Shown here: positions 35,079-43,683 of the stretch, piece after piece | Numbering within the stretch: the first letter of the stretch is position 1 | How the letters are laid out: every line of letters begins with the position of its first letter | DNA from: an uncultured Acetatifactor sp. | GTDB taxonomy: Bacteria; Bacillota; Clostridia; Lachnospirales; Lachnospiraceae | DNA: 64,000 nucleotides | Direction: 5' to 3' | Assembly: GCA_910578815.1 (NCBI GenBank) | Contig: CAJTSE010000011.1 | Location: forward strand, 1-64,000 | The notes under the pieces: generated by a model | The model's database searches: none | Told to the model about the DNA's origin: nothing | What the model saw: only the letters and a program-made list of their open reading frames with translations | Position numbers and translations under genes: made by a program

Positions 35079-35578
35079 TTATAATGAATACGATCCTGTA
35101 TAAGTTATTGTAATGTCTGAGTCGTTTAAAATACAGAAACTATATGTTGATGTAGCAAAAGTTGACATGGTTATTTTACCAAACCATCCGCTTGTACTTT
35201 TCGTCTCCGTAAATATATGAAGCTGATCTGTAGCTGTATCAACTAAACATTTATTACATTCCCATTTCCCAAAGTATAAACATTAGCACCTTTTCTACAA
35301 TGTTGTGGTTCCACGGTCCACTCAATATTCGAACTATACAGCGGCATAACAGCATTAATATCATCTTCACTATAAGGTTCATAATAACCAAACAAAACGC
35401 CTTCTTCATCTACAAGAGGGTATATTTCCACCCCCGCAGCTGCTTTATCCAGATATTCCTGCATAATATCCCTATCTTCGGTTTCCTGTGCAGATGCGAT
35501 CTAATTAGTGGTCATGAATAAAGCCGCACATAAACACAAAGCTGCACATCTTTTGATTTTTTTTAACGCAACTCTCAT
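35079..35578 (-). pseudogene. Exported protein gene broken by an amber stop and a frameshift
   Basis: ATG 35576-35578 follows GGAGG and starts a signal peptide (KRCAALCLCAALFMTTN), interrupted by TAG at 35501-35503. The same frame then continues (IASAQETEDRDIMQEYLDKA, YYEPYSEDDINAVMPLY) to a stop at 35243. The true C-terminus runs on in another frame: WECNKCLVDTATDQLHIFTE, then SGWFGKITM and a stop at 35079-35081. One extra A in the run within the sequence GGGAAATGGG (about 35262-35271) would join them with LGKWECNKC. Two independent lesions argue for a real pseudogene of about 165 codons. A readable promoter remains. Confidence 0.8.
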
Positions 35579-35635
35579 AAAATACCTCCTGATTTTTTGA
35601 AATAATAATATTAAAGTGCCTTGCGTTATAAATAA

Positions 35636-35664
35636 AGTATATATTGACTTTGGATAATTGTCAA
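35636..35664 (-). promoter_or_regulatory. Strong sigma-A promoter of the small exported protein genes
   Basis: On the minus strand TTGACA (35659-35664) and TATACT (35636-35641) are exactly 17 bases apart, about 58 bases before the start codon at 35578. Confidence 0.8.
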
Positions 35665-35985
35665 GAAGATCCGAGGCTGCTTTGGCACGGTTACAACTTT
35701 TTGTGAACAATTTACCCTCGGTGCACCATTTCCCAATCAACTATACTTTTTCCTTGACGGAATTCTCTTCTACTGCGCTGTTTTCGGTCAACGATGCCTT
35801 GTGCCCGCCTCCCTCAAACGCTTTGTTTTAGGAAATTCTGGACTACGCAAAAAGTGTATTCAATTAGAAAATGGCACACTAGTTTTCCACTCTTGTAAAC
35901 TAAATGCTATCGCGGTATAGTAATGGTATGGTAATTAATAACAAAAAACTGTTTTGCCAAGTGGTGAAGACGAGGAGATTTAGCA
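35665..35985. other. Intergenic stretch between divergent genes
   Basis: No gene, RNA or clear repeat is seen. The AT-rich right end probably holds the promoter of the methyltransferase gene, and GAGGAGA lies just before ATG 35986. Confidence 0.5.
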
Positions 35986-36771
35986 ATGGAAAGAGAGAAC
36001 TTATTGTTTTATAATGAATATGAAGATTTTTACGCAATGGCAGAAACATCCGCGGCCTTTAGATCATTTTGCAAGGGTGCCTGTGGTGAAGACTTTTCGC
36101 AGGATGGCTTCAGTGACATAAAGCAGGTAGATTTGATTTTACCGTATGTACCGCAAAAGACGGATGTGCATATTTTGGATATTGGCTGCGGCAATGGGAA
36201 AATGCTTGGTTATTTACAGGAAAGGACAGGGGCGTATATCCATGGGTTTGATTATTCGGAGAACGGAATCAGGACGGCGCAAAAACGGTTTCGGATAAAT
36301 GCCGAATTTAAAGAAGGGGTCATAGGTCAAGTGGAATATCCGAAAGAAAAATTTGATGTTGTAATATCTATGGACACAATGTATTTTGCGAAGGATATGA
36401 CTGCTTTTGTCTCGCAGATAAGAACATGGTTAAAAGAGGACGGTGTATTTTTTGCCGGCTATCAGGAGGGAGACGTTCTACCAAAGACGGAAAATGCGGA
36501 CACCTCAGCACTGGCAAAAGCATTGAAGAAAAACGGTATGAATTACCGTGTGACGGATCTGACGGAACAGACCTATGACCTGCTTAAGAGAAAGAGGGTG
36601 GCGGCCATGGCACATCAGGCGGAATTTGAGGCGGAAGGACACAGGAATTGGTTTGATATGCTGATGGGGCAGACAGAGTGCGTTAATGAACAATTAGAAG
36701 AATTTAAAAAGAAGATGGCAAGATACATCTACGTGGCAGTAAAACAGGATGTATTGCGAAAATCATTTTAA
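35986..36771 (+). CDS. Class I SAM-dependent methyltransferase
   Basis: The 261-residue protein follows GAGGAGA. It has the SAM-binding motif I (VHILDIGCGNGKMLGYL near residue 65), motif II (IHGFDYSENGI) and a FDVVISMDTMYF strand. Families of this type methylate small molecules, and the C-terminal half (FEAEGHRNWFDMLMGQ) gives no substrate. It is unlinked to its neighbours by operon. Confidence is high for the fold and low for the target. Confidence 0.88.
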   Translation: MERENLLFYNEYEDFYAMAETSAAFRSFCKGACGEDFSQDGFSDIKQVDLILPYVPQKTDVHILDIGCGNGKMLGYLQERTGAYIHGFDYSENGIRTAQKRFRINAEFKEGVIGQVEYPKEKFDVVISMDTMYFAKDMTAFVSQIRTWLKEDGVFFAGYQEGDVLPKTENADTSALAKALKKNGMNYRVTDLTEQTYDLLKRKRVAAMAHQAEFEAEGHRNWFDMLMGQTECVNEQLEEFKKKMARYIYVAVKQDVLRKSF

Positions 36772-36794
36772 TCTGTTAAAATATAAAAAAATGA

Positions 36795-36898
36795 GTAACA
36801 GTTCAGACATGCCATTCATAAGTCTTGACAATAGTAAGTCCGCTTTCTATTGTATGACCGGAATATACATTTCTGCCAGCAATTCATATAACTGTTAC
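36795..36898. repeat. Element with terminal inverted repeats before rpe
   Basis: GTAACAGTT at 36795-36803 and AACTGTTAC at 36890-36898 are exact inverse copies, and the left arm extends to GTAACAGTTCAGA as at 23651. The element contains a promoter for rpe. Confidence 0.6.
36825..36853 (+). promoter_or_regulatory. Promoter of rpe
   Basis: TTGACA at 36825-36830 and TATTGT at 36848-36853 are 17 bases apart and lie inside the inverted-repeat element. Confidence 0.6.
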
Positions 36899-36929
36899 AA
36901 AAATAATTGAGAAAGGTGTAGCCGGAGAA

Positions 36930-37568
36930 ATGAACATTTTGGCACCATCCATTTTGGCAGCTGATTTCTGGCGGCTGGGAGAACAGATTCAGGAAGTGGA
37001 GAAAGAAGGGGCAAGGTATCTTCACATTGATGTGATGGACGGCTCCTTTGTCCCTTCGATTTCCTTTGGAATGCCTGTGATCCAGACGCTTCGCAGGCAT
37101 ACGGATCTTTTTTTTGACGTTCATCTGATGATAGAGAAGCCGGAGCGCTATCTGCAGGAATTTGCGGACTGCGGGGCGGATCTCATTAACTTTCACCTGG
37201 AGGCATCGGAGGACATTCGGGGAACGATAGAAAAGATACATAGCCTGGGGAAAAAGGCAGGCATTACCATCAAGCCGGCCACTCCCGCAGATGCGGTGAA
37301 TCCTTATCTGGAGCTGACGGATATGGTGCTGGTCATGACCGTGGAGCCGGGATTTGGCGGACAGAAGCTGATGCCGGAATGTTTGGAAAAGGTGAGAACG
37401 ATTCGAAGCCTTGCGGAGAGCAGGGGGCTGAATATTGACATTGAAGTGGACGGCGGCATTACTGCGGAGAATGTGGGGCTGGCCCGGAAGGCGGGGGCCA
37501 ATGTGATTGTGGCGGGATCTGCAGTATTTAAAGGAAATATTTCGGAAAATATTAAGGCGCTAGTGTGA
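36930..37568 (+). CDS. rpe: Ribulose-phosphate 3-epimerase
   Basis: The 212-residue TIM-barrel enzyme shows LAPSILAADFWRL, LHIDVMDGSFVPSISFG, DVHLMIEKPERYL, MTVEPGFGGQKLMP and DIEVDGGITAENV. The metal-binding His and Asp residues fall in these motifs. It interconverts D-ribulose-5-phosphate and D-xylulose-5-phosphate in the pentose phosphate pathway and so complements the arabinose genes 12 kb away. Its stop codon overlaps a dispersed repeat that includes a terminator. Confidence 0.97.
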   Translation: MNILAPSILAADFWRLGEQIQEVEKEGARYLHIDVMDGSFVPSISFGMPVIQTLRRHTDLFFDVHLMIEKPERYLQEFADCGADLINFHLEASEDIRGTIEKIHSLGKKAGITIKPATPADAVNPYLELTDMVLVMTVEPGFGGQKLMPECLEKVRTIRSLAESRGLNIDIEVDGGITAENVGLARKAGANVIVAGSAVFKGNISENIKALV

Positions 37569-37780
37569 AGAGAAGTTCTAACTGCCAGAGGCAGTTTTTA
37601 CTCACCAGTTCAAAGCCGGATTCTCAGGCCTGTCTGATTTTCAGGATTGGCTGTTTCGTAAGGAACTTCTAAACTTTACAAGCTGTTTGAAGCAGATGGA
37701 AGAATGCCTGAACCATATACTGTAAGCAGCACATGGACATTCTTCACAGGCCGGCTTGCCGGCCCTGGGATTACGAATCG
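37562..37780 (+). repeat. Dispersed intergenic repeat, copy A
   Basis: The first 23 bases are identical to the copy downstream of the SRP RNA (51376-51398, opposite strand). Further shared blocks follow in the same order: a CAGTTTTT stem end, AAAGCCGGATTCTC, GAAGAATGCCT, CATTCTT with ACAGGCC, and CTTG with GGC and TGGGATT. The blocks form successive hairpins. No protein is encoded. Confidence 0.7.
37580..37599 (+). terminator. Terminator of rpe
   Basis: AACTGCC at 37580-37586 pairs with GGCAGTT at 37590-37596, followed by five T ending at 37599. It is part of the dispersed repeat. Confidence 0.85.
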
Positions 37781-37828
37781 CTGCAGGGCCGCGACAGGGA
37801 GGCCAGCGAAAAAGGGAAGGAGGCGGAC

Positions 37829-38521
37829 ATGCACCTGATCGGCGGAGTAGACAGTGATCACGGCTCGGATGCCCATCATGTAACGGGTTGTATGCACAGC
37901 CATAGTCATTATCACCAGGCAAATATGAAGTCAGGCGGAGGAAATATGAGTTCCCAAATGACACAGATGCAGATGCAGAAACAGCAGCAGGACGCCGAGT
38001 TTTCTCTGTCCTCCTGGCTCCAGAAAATGTTGCGTGGAAGTAAAAGTTTTCTCAAGGGAATCTGGGGAACAAACGAGACGAATACGGTTGGTGTTCCTGG
38101 AGAAAAGACAGGCAGCGCACAGCTGCTGGCGCAGGTGGATGACAGTGATGCGGCAGGCAGCCGGGGGACAGCGAAAGATCAGCGGATGGCTGAGCAAAGT
38201 GCGGCCTTGCAGGGAAATCCTTACTTTGCCGCCACGCCGGAAAAAACTTCCGCTTATGTGACACCTTTTCAGAAAATTCGTGCAAAAATTGTATCCGGAG
38301 CGGAAAAGCTGGCGGGCAGGCTGCCGGGGAAGGCATTTAGATTTCAGGCAAAAAATTCCTTTCATGCAAAATCCCAGCAGCAGCCGAAGGAGGATCTGCG
38401 GAAACGGAGCAAGTATAGAAAGGATGAATTGGAGATAGACTGTATCCTGACGGATGAAAGCTATCTGATGGATTCCTATGACAGAAAGGGAGAGTATAGC
38501 CAGTTGACCACAAAAAAGTAA
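37829..38521 (+). CDS. Hypothetical histidine-rich protein
   Basis: ATG 37829 follows GGAAGGAGG. The 230-residue protein begins with a histidine-rich stretch (SDHGSDAHHVTG, HSHSHYHQ) and a methionine/glutamine run (MTQMQMQKQQQ). The remainder is basic and likely partly disordered, with RKRSKYRKDELEIDCILTD near the end. No membrane helix or known domain is seen. The histidines could bind metal, but nothing nearby supports a function. Confidence 0.6.
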   Translation: MHLIGGVDSDHGSDAHHVTGCMHSHSHYHQANMKSGGGNMSSQMTQMQMQKQQQDAEFSLSSWLQKMLRGSKSFLKGIWGTNETNTVGVPGEKTGSAQLLAQVDDSDAAGSRGTAKDQRMAEQSAALQGNPYFAATPEKTSAYVTPFQKIRAKIVSGAEKLAGRLPGKAFRFQAKNSFHAKSQQQPKEDLRKRSKYRKDELEIDCILTDESYLMDSYDRKGEYSQLTTKK

Positions 38522-38528
38522 GTAATCG

Positions 38529-38556
38529 TTGACAGGGTGTCTAAAGTTGTGATACT
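38529..38556 (+). promoter_or_regulatory. Promoter of the metG leader
   Basis: TTGACA at 38529-38534 and GATACT at 38551-38556 are 16 bases apart, just before the T-box leader. Confidence 0.6.
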
Positions 38557-38569
38557 CTCTTTATTAAAA

Positions 38570-38968
38570 AGAAAAAGGCAGTGACGAAGAGAGTACATCA
38601 GTTACCTGTTTTACAGAGAATGTCCCGGCGGCGTATATGAGACACGGAGCCGCAAGGCTGAGAGGGGCAGGGCAGAGCGGATGGAACATGGCTTCCGAGC
38701 AGCGCACCGAGCGGACGTAATCGAATGTACACATATCCATTTACGGCGCAAGGCTGCGACAGGGTCCGCCTGTTACAGCGGATAGAGTTAGGGCAGAATG
38801 AGATGTGACAAGGGTGTCATAATAAGACGCGCTATGTCGAAAGTGAGATGCCTTTGACTTGAAGAGATTCGGTTTGTGAGAATCGGATGAAGAGAAGTGG
38901 TACCACGGGCAGACAGCTCGTCTTCTTGCGCATATTATTATTTTGCGTGAGCAGACGGGCTTTTTTTT
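38570..38968 (+). ncRNA. Methionine-specific T-box riboswitch
   Basis: The leader has the stem I start (GACGAAGAGAGTA), a specifier region GGAAC-ATG-GCTTCCGAGC with the Met codon ATG at 38688-38690, and the T-box core AGTGGTACCACGG at 38896-38908 that pairs with the tRNA acceptor end. A terminator follows at 38916-38968. Uncharged tRNA-Met should favour the antiterminator and switch on metG. Confidence 0.92.
38916..38968 (+). terminator. T-box-controlled terminator
   Basis: GCTCGTCTTCTTGCGCA pairs along its whole length with TGCGTGAGCAGACGGGC (one mismatch and a few G-T pairs), followed by eight T ending at 38968. Confidence 0.9.
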
Positions 38969-38990
38969 ACCTGTGCGGTGACAATCTAAA

Positions 38991-39056
38991 GTCAAAGACC
39001 TCGCCGTAAGCAGCGGGGCATCAATCTTGAAACGCCCCAAGGGCGGGGTATTTGAC
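38991..39056 (+). repeat. Hairpin-rich element before metG
   Basis: GTCAAAGACC at 38991-39000 is nearly the inverse of GGTATTTGAC at 39047-39056. Inside, CGCCCC and GGGCGGGG form a GC-rich stem. It lies in the metG leader past the T-box terminator and looks like a palindromic intergenic repeat. Confidence 0.5.
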
Positions 39057-39141
39057 CCTCGCGGCATTCGCCAACTGTCCGTGCAAGCACGGCCGCCTGG
39101 CTCATTGCTCGCAGGAATAAACATCAAAAGGAGATTTAAAA

Positions 39142-41145
39142 ATGCAGAACAAGGGACCTTATTATTTGACTACGGCGATCGCTTACACATCAGGTAAGCC
39201 ACATATCGGTAACAATTATGAGATTGTGATGGCGGACAGCATTGCGCGCTTTAAGAGGAAGGAAGGGTATGATGTCTTTTTTCAGACGGGAACCGATGAG
39301 CATGGACAGAAGATTGAACTGAAGGCTCAGGAAGAGGGAGTGACGCCGAAGGAATTTGTGGATAATGTTGCGGGAATTATCCGCGGAATGTGTGACCTGC
39401 TGAATGTATCTTATGATAAATTTATCCGTACCACGGACGAGTATCATGAAAAGCAGGTCCAGAAAATATTTAAACGCTTTTATGATCAAGGGGATATTTA
39501 TAAGGGTGCATATGAGGGTATGTACTGTACACCCTGCGAGTCTTTTTGGACGGAGAGCCAGCTGGTAGATGGGAAATGCCCCGACTGTGGGAGAGAGGTG
39601 AAGCCTGCAAAGGAGGAAGCTTATTTCTTCCGTATGAGCAAATACGCGGACAGACTGATTCAGCATATTAATGAACATCCGGAGTTTATTCAGCCTGTGT
39701 CACGGAAGAATGAGATGATGAACAATTTCCTGTTGCCCGGACTGCAGGACCTGTGCGTGTCCAGAACTTCCTTTAAATGGGGGATACCCGTGGACTTTGA
39801 CGACAGGCATGTAGTCTATGTGTGGCTGGATGCACTGTCCAACTATATTACTGGTATTGGCTATGACGCTGGGGGGAACAGCACGGAGCAGTATAAAAAG
39901 CTGTGGCCGGCGGACCTGCACCTGATTGGAAAGGATATTATCCGCTTCCATACCATTTACTGGCCCATCTTCCTGATGGCGCTGGGAGAGCCCCTGCCAA
40001 AGCAGATTTTCGGGCACCCCTGGCTGATGATGAACGGGGGAAAGATGAGCAAATCGAAAGGGAACGTGATTTACGTTAATGATCTGGTGGACTTTTTCGG
40101 TGTGGATGCGGTCCGATATTATATGCTGCATGAGATGCCCTATGAGAATGACGGCAATGCCACCTGGGAACTGATCGCGGAACGCACGAATTCCGATCTG
40201 GCCAATACCCTGGGCAATTTGGTGAATCGTACTGTCTCCATGAGTAATAAGTATTTTGGCGGCGTGGTAGCGGATAAGGGCGTTGCAGATGCGAAAGAAG
40301 CCGTAATTGACAAGGATTTGAAGGCTGTGGTGACAGGAGCCTGCAAAAAGGCTGCGGAAAAGATGGATGCGCTGAGGGTGGCGGATGCACTGACGGAAAT
40401 CTTCGGGATTTTTAAGCGCTGCAACAAGTATATCGACGAGACGGAGCCCTGGGTGCTGGCGAAGGATTCGGCAAAGTCGGATCGGCTGGCAACGGTTTTG
40501 TATAACTTGGTGGAGGGAATTATCATTGGGGCTTCCCTGCTTGAACCTTTTATGCCGGAAACAGCGGAAAAAATAGCCGCTCAGCTAAATACTTCTCTGC
40601 GGGATTTTGAAATCCTGGACAGATTTGGACTGTATCCTGACGGAAACAGGGTTACCGATCAGCCGGAAATTTTGTTTGCGAGGCTGGACATGAAGGAAGT
40701 GGAGAAGCGGGAGGCGGAGCTTGAGGCAGCTATGGCCGCGGCGGCGAAGACGGTCGAAACGCCGGAAAAGGGAGCGGCAGAAGGAACTGACACGCATGTC
40801 ATAGACATAGAAGCCAAGCCGGAAATCACTTATGATGATTTCGCAAAGCTTCAGTTTCAGGTGGGGGAGATCATTGCCTGTGAAGCGGTGCCCAAGTCCA
40901 AAAAGCTGCTGTGCAGCAAGGTCAGGATCGGAAGTCAGGTGAAGCAGATTGTATCTGGGATTAAGGCCTGCTATACTCCGGAGGAAATGGTGGGGAAAAA
41001 GGTGATGGTGCTGGTGAACTTAAAGCCCGCTGCATTGGCCGGTGTGGTGTCCGAGGGGATGCTGCTATGTGCCGAGGATGAGAACGGGGCTTTTTGCCTG
41101 ATGAAGCCGGAAAAGGATATGCCTGCCGGAGCAGAGATTTGCTGA
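39142..41145 (+). CDS. metG: Methionyl-tRNA synthetase
   Basis: The 667-residue enzyme charges tRNA-Met. It has the class I signature as PHIGNNYE near residue 20 and KMSKSKGN near 301, zinc-binding cysteines in CTPCESFW and CPDCGRE, and an anticodon-binding helical domain. The C-terminal 110 residues form an EMAP/Trbp111-like tRNA-binding domain (FAKLQFQVGEIIACEAVP, SKKLLCSKVRIG), which makes the enzyme dimeric. The Met-specific T-box upstream controls it. Confidence 0.97.
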   Translation: MQNKGPYYLTTAIAYTSGKPHIGNNYEIVMADSIARFKRKEGYDVFFQTGTDEHGQKIELKAQEEGVTPKEFVDNVAGIIRGMCDLLNVSYDKFIRTTDEYHEKQVQKIFKRFYDQGDIYKGAYEGMYCTPCESFWTESQLVDGKCPDCGREVKPAKEEAYFFRMSKYADRLIQHINEHPEFIQPVSRKNEMMNNFLLPGLQDLCVSRTSFKWGIPVDFDDRHVVYVWLDALSNYITGIGYDAGGNSTEQYKKLWPADLHLIGKDIIRFHTIYWPIFLMALGEPLPKQIFGHPWLMMNGGKMSKSKGNVIYVNDLVDFFGVDAVRYYMLHEMPYENDGNATWELIAERTNSDLANTLGNLVNRTVSMSNKYFGGVVADKGVADAKEAVIDKDLKAVVTGACKKAAEKMDALRVADALTEIFGIFKRCNKYIDETEPWVLAKDSAKSDRLATVLYNLVEGIIIGASLLEPFMPETAEKIAAQLNTSLRDFEILDRFGLYPDGNRVTDQPEILFARLDMKEVEKREAELEAAMAAAAKTVETPEKGAAEGTDTHVIDIEAKPEITYDDFAKLQFQVGEIIACEAVPKSKKLLCSKVRIGSQVKQIVSGIKACYTPEEMVGKKVMVLVNLKPAALAGVVSEGMLLCAEDENGAFCLMKPEKDMPAGAEIC

Positions 41146-41274
41146 AGTCTGCTTACAGTGAATGAACTGATATAAATATTATATAAAATTTATACAAAAG
41201 GCCTTAATCTTTTGTCGAAAATGAGTTATACTTCTTAATAGAGCGGATCAATGTGTTGATTCAGAGGTGGATGT

Positions 41275-42237
41275 ATGATAAAAGAAGAATTCTATTTTGA
41301 TTCAAGGGACGGCAAGAGTAAGCTGCATGCAGTCAGGTATATGCCGGACAGCGACACGGATATTCGCTGTGTGGTCCAGATCGTGCATGGTATGGCCGAA
41401 TACATTGAGAGATATGAAGAGTTTGCCGAATTTCTGACGGAAAGAGGATGTGTTGTTACCGGCGAGGATCACATGGGCCACGGAAAGTCCGTGGGTAAAT
41501 CGGGAAAATACGGATATTTCTGTGAGCAGGATCCGGCTACGGTTCTTGTTCGGGACGTACACAGGCTTAAAAAGACAACCCAGGCCTTGTATCCGGAGGT
41601 TCCCTATATCATTATGGGCCATAGTATGGGTTCTTTTATCACCAGAAACTATATGTTTCGTTATGGTACGGGAATCAGCGCCGCAGTCATTATGGGGACG
41701 GGCATGCAGTCCCCGGCACTGCTGAAGGTATCCAAGGCGGCCGCCGGGGTCCAAAAGTTATTTTGTGGGCCGAAGCATGTCAGCGGTCTCATAGATAAGC
41801 TTGCATTCGGCAGCTATAATAAGCGGATCCAGAATCTGGCCACTTCTTTTGACTGGCTCAGCAGGGACGCAGAGCGGGTGGATAAGTATATTTCGGATCC
41901 TCTGTGCGGCTTTGTGTTTACTGTGAACGGCTTTTCAACCCTTTTTGAATTAATTTCCAGGCTGAATAAGCAGGAGAATCTTGAACGGATCCCTTCAGCT
42001 CTTCCGGTACTGATGGTTTCCGGTGACGCAGATCCGGTGGGGGATTACGGACGGGGAGTGCAGAAGGCATATGAAAGCCTTCAGAATGCAGGATTGGAAA
42101 ATATTACCTTGAAGCTGTATGAAGGCGGAAGACATGAACTTTTAAACGAAACAAACCGGGATGAGGTCATGCAGGATGTATTCCGCTGGATTGAAGAGAC
42201 GATATTGGATGGCGGCAGGTCGGAGCAGCAGTTATAA
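41275..42237 (+). CDS. Alpha/beta hydrolase, monoacylglycerol lipase-like
   Basis: The 320-residue protein follows AGAGGTGG. It has the alpha/beta hydrolase signature IIMGHSMGSFITR (nucleophile serine in GHSMG), VVQIVHGMAEYIERYEEFA for the oxyanion strand, VSGDADPVGDYG for the acid and GGRHELLNE for the catalytic histidine. The lysophospholipase/monoglyceride lipase group is the nearest match. The stop overlaps the ATG of the next gene by one base, so the two are translated together. Confidence 0.88.
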   Translation: MIKEEFYFDSRDGKSKLHAVRYMPDSDTDIRCVVQIVHGMAEYIERYEEFAEFLTERGCVVTGEDHMGHGKSVGKSGKYGYFCEQDPATVLVRDVHRLKKTTQALYPEVPYIIMGHSMGSFITRNYMFRYGTGISAAVIMGTGMQSPALLKVSKAAAGVQKLFCGPKHVSGLIDKLAFGSYNKRIQNLATSFDWLSRDAERVDKYISDPLCGFVFTVNGFSTLFELISRLNKQENLERIPSALPVLMVSGDADPVGDYGRGVQKAYESLQNAGLENITLKLYEGGRHELLNETNRDEVMQDVFRWIEETILDGGRSEQQL

Positions 42238-42722
42238 TGGAAACTGAAGATTTACGGGGGCCCTATATTGTCAGGTGGGCCAGAGAAACTGAATGGGCGC
42301 CCGCCATGAAGATGATATGGAAGACCTTTCTGAAATTTGAAGGGAAGGATTACACCCAGGAGGGCATCAAAAACTTTTTTGATTTTATTACGGATGACGA
42401 TCTCTATGTTGCTTTTCTGAAGGGTACATATCGGATGATGGTGGCAGTGGACGGTGAGAGAATAATCGGCGCCGGATCTATTCGCAGTAGAAATCATTTG
42501 TCGCTGCTGTTTGTGGATGAAGAGTATCACCATATGGGAATCGGAAGTGCGCTTCTTGGCGGACTGTGTGATTATCTTAAGAAAGAGGCCGGGGAGCACT
42601 GTATGTCCCTGAAAGCAGCGCCCTATGCGGTAAATTTTTACAGGAAACAGGGATTTCGGACCGTGAAGCCGGAAGAGGAATACTCCGGGATCCGGGTGAC
42701 GGCCATGGAGAAGGTTTTCTGA
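42237..42722 (+). CDS. GNAT family N-acetyltransferase
   Basis: The 161-residue protein has the GNAT core: RIIGAGSIRSRNHLSLLFV, VDEEYHHMGIGSALLGGL with the acetyl-CoA loop, and APYAVNFYRKQGFRT near the end. The target is unknown. It overlaps the hydrolase stop and ends 21 bases before the YesL-like gene, so the three may form one operon. Confidence 0.87.
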   Translation: METEDLRGPYIVRWARETEWAPAMKMIWKTFLKFEGKDYTQEGIKNFFDFITDDDLYVAFLKGTYRMMVAVDGERIIGAGSIRSRNHLSLLFVDEEYHHMGIGSALLGGLCDYLKKEAGEHCMSLKAAPYAVNFYRKQGFRTVKPEEEYSGIRVTAMEKVF

Positions 42723-42743
42723 CAGGAAAGGAAAGGTGTGGAT

Positions 42744-43460
42744 ATGAGGTTATTTAACCTGGACAGTCCGCTGATGCAGGCGTTGAATAAGGTGGCGGAT
42801 CTTTTGTGGCTTAACGTGCTGACTTTGATCTGTTGTCTGCCGATTGTAACCATTGGAGCATCCTTTACAGCCATGAATTATATGGCGTTAAAAATTGCGC
42901 GGAATGAAGAGTGCTATATTACAAGAGGCTTTTTTAAGTCTTTCAAGGAAAATTTCAGGCAGGCTACGCTGATTTGGCTGATTCTGCTGGTGATGATTGT
43001 CATTTTGGCTGCTGATTTTCTGATTATGAACGGCGGCGGTGAGACTGGTTTTGAAAAGGTTTTGTGGGGAGTCATTATGGCTGTAGCCGTTATGGTGGCG
43101 GCGACCATGATCTATGTCTTTCCGGTGCTGGCAAAGTTTGAAAACACCGTATTTAAGACGCTGAAAAACGCATTTATGATAAGCCTGATGCAGTTTCCCA
43201 AGACGATTGTCATGATCATTGCCTATGCGGCTCCGCCGATATTGTTTTTTACCGTGGTACAAACTATGCCCCTGTGCCTGATGTTTGGGCTTTCCGTCCC
43301 TGCCTGGATTTCTGCAAAGCTGTATAACAAGTTTTTTAAGAAACTGGAGGACCAGATAACGGCAGCGAATCCTTCCTCGCCAAAGGAGGACGGAGAGGAA
43401 GATGAGAGGATCTTCAGGGATGAACTGGACCCGGTGCTGGCGGATAAGGATATAACATAG
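42744..43460 (+). CDS. YesL-family membrane protein (DUF624)
   Basis: ATG 42744 follows AGGAAAGG; a GTG two codons earlier is in frame. The 238-residue protein has five hydrophobic segments and YesL landmarks: LWLNVLTLICCLPIVTIGAS, FFKSFKENFRQATLIWLI and a lysine-rich end of the membrane part. YesL-like proteins are often found near sugar ABC transporters, and an MsmK-type ATPase gene follows. The acidic C-terminal tail (GEEDERIFRDELD) is not part of the core. Function is unknown. Confidence 0.85.
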   Translation: MRLFNLDSPLMQALNKVADLLWLNVLTLICCLPIVTIGASFTAMNYMALKIARNEECYITRGFFKSFKENFRQATLIWLILLVMIVILAADFLIMNGGGETGFEKVLWGVIMAVAVMVAATMIYVFPVLAKFENTVFKTLKNAFMISLMQFPKTIVMIIAYAAPPILFFTVVQTMPLCLMFGLSVPAWISAKLYNKFFKKLEDQITAANPSSPKEDGEEDERIFRDELDPVLADKDIT

Positions 43461-43533
43461 CGGGCTATCAGTTTTGTACAATTTAGTGAATGCTTTTTTG
43501 GGCAAATTGACGGGCGTTGAAAAAAACAGATGG

Positions 43534-43556
43534 GATTGTAAGCAAATTTTACAATC
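43534..43556 (+). promoter_or_regulatory. Palindrome before the sugar ATPase gene
   Basis: GATTGTAA at 43534-43541 and TTACAATC at 43549-43556 are exact inverse copies around a seven-base centre. It could be an operator or a short hairpin. The rest of the 43461-43683 gap is AT-rich, with TATACT at 43609-43614 and no convincing -35 box. Confidence 0.45.
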
Positions 43557-43683
43557 TGCTATCAAAACTTTGTGAAATAGTGGTATGGTCTTGAATGTGA
43601 TTGTTAGCTATACTGTTTTTAGGTTGAACGGTACTGTGCCGTGAAACAAATGACGAGTAGTTTAACTATGAAAGGAGTTTTTT

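Noticed and set aside
35665..35740. Upstream extension of the broken exported protein gene to an ATG near 35740
   Set aside because: The extension crosses a perfect TTGACA/TATACT promoter, and GGAGG sits directly before ATG 35578, so the longer frame is fortuitous.
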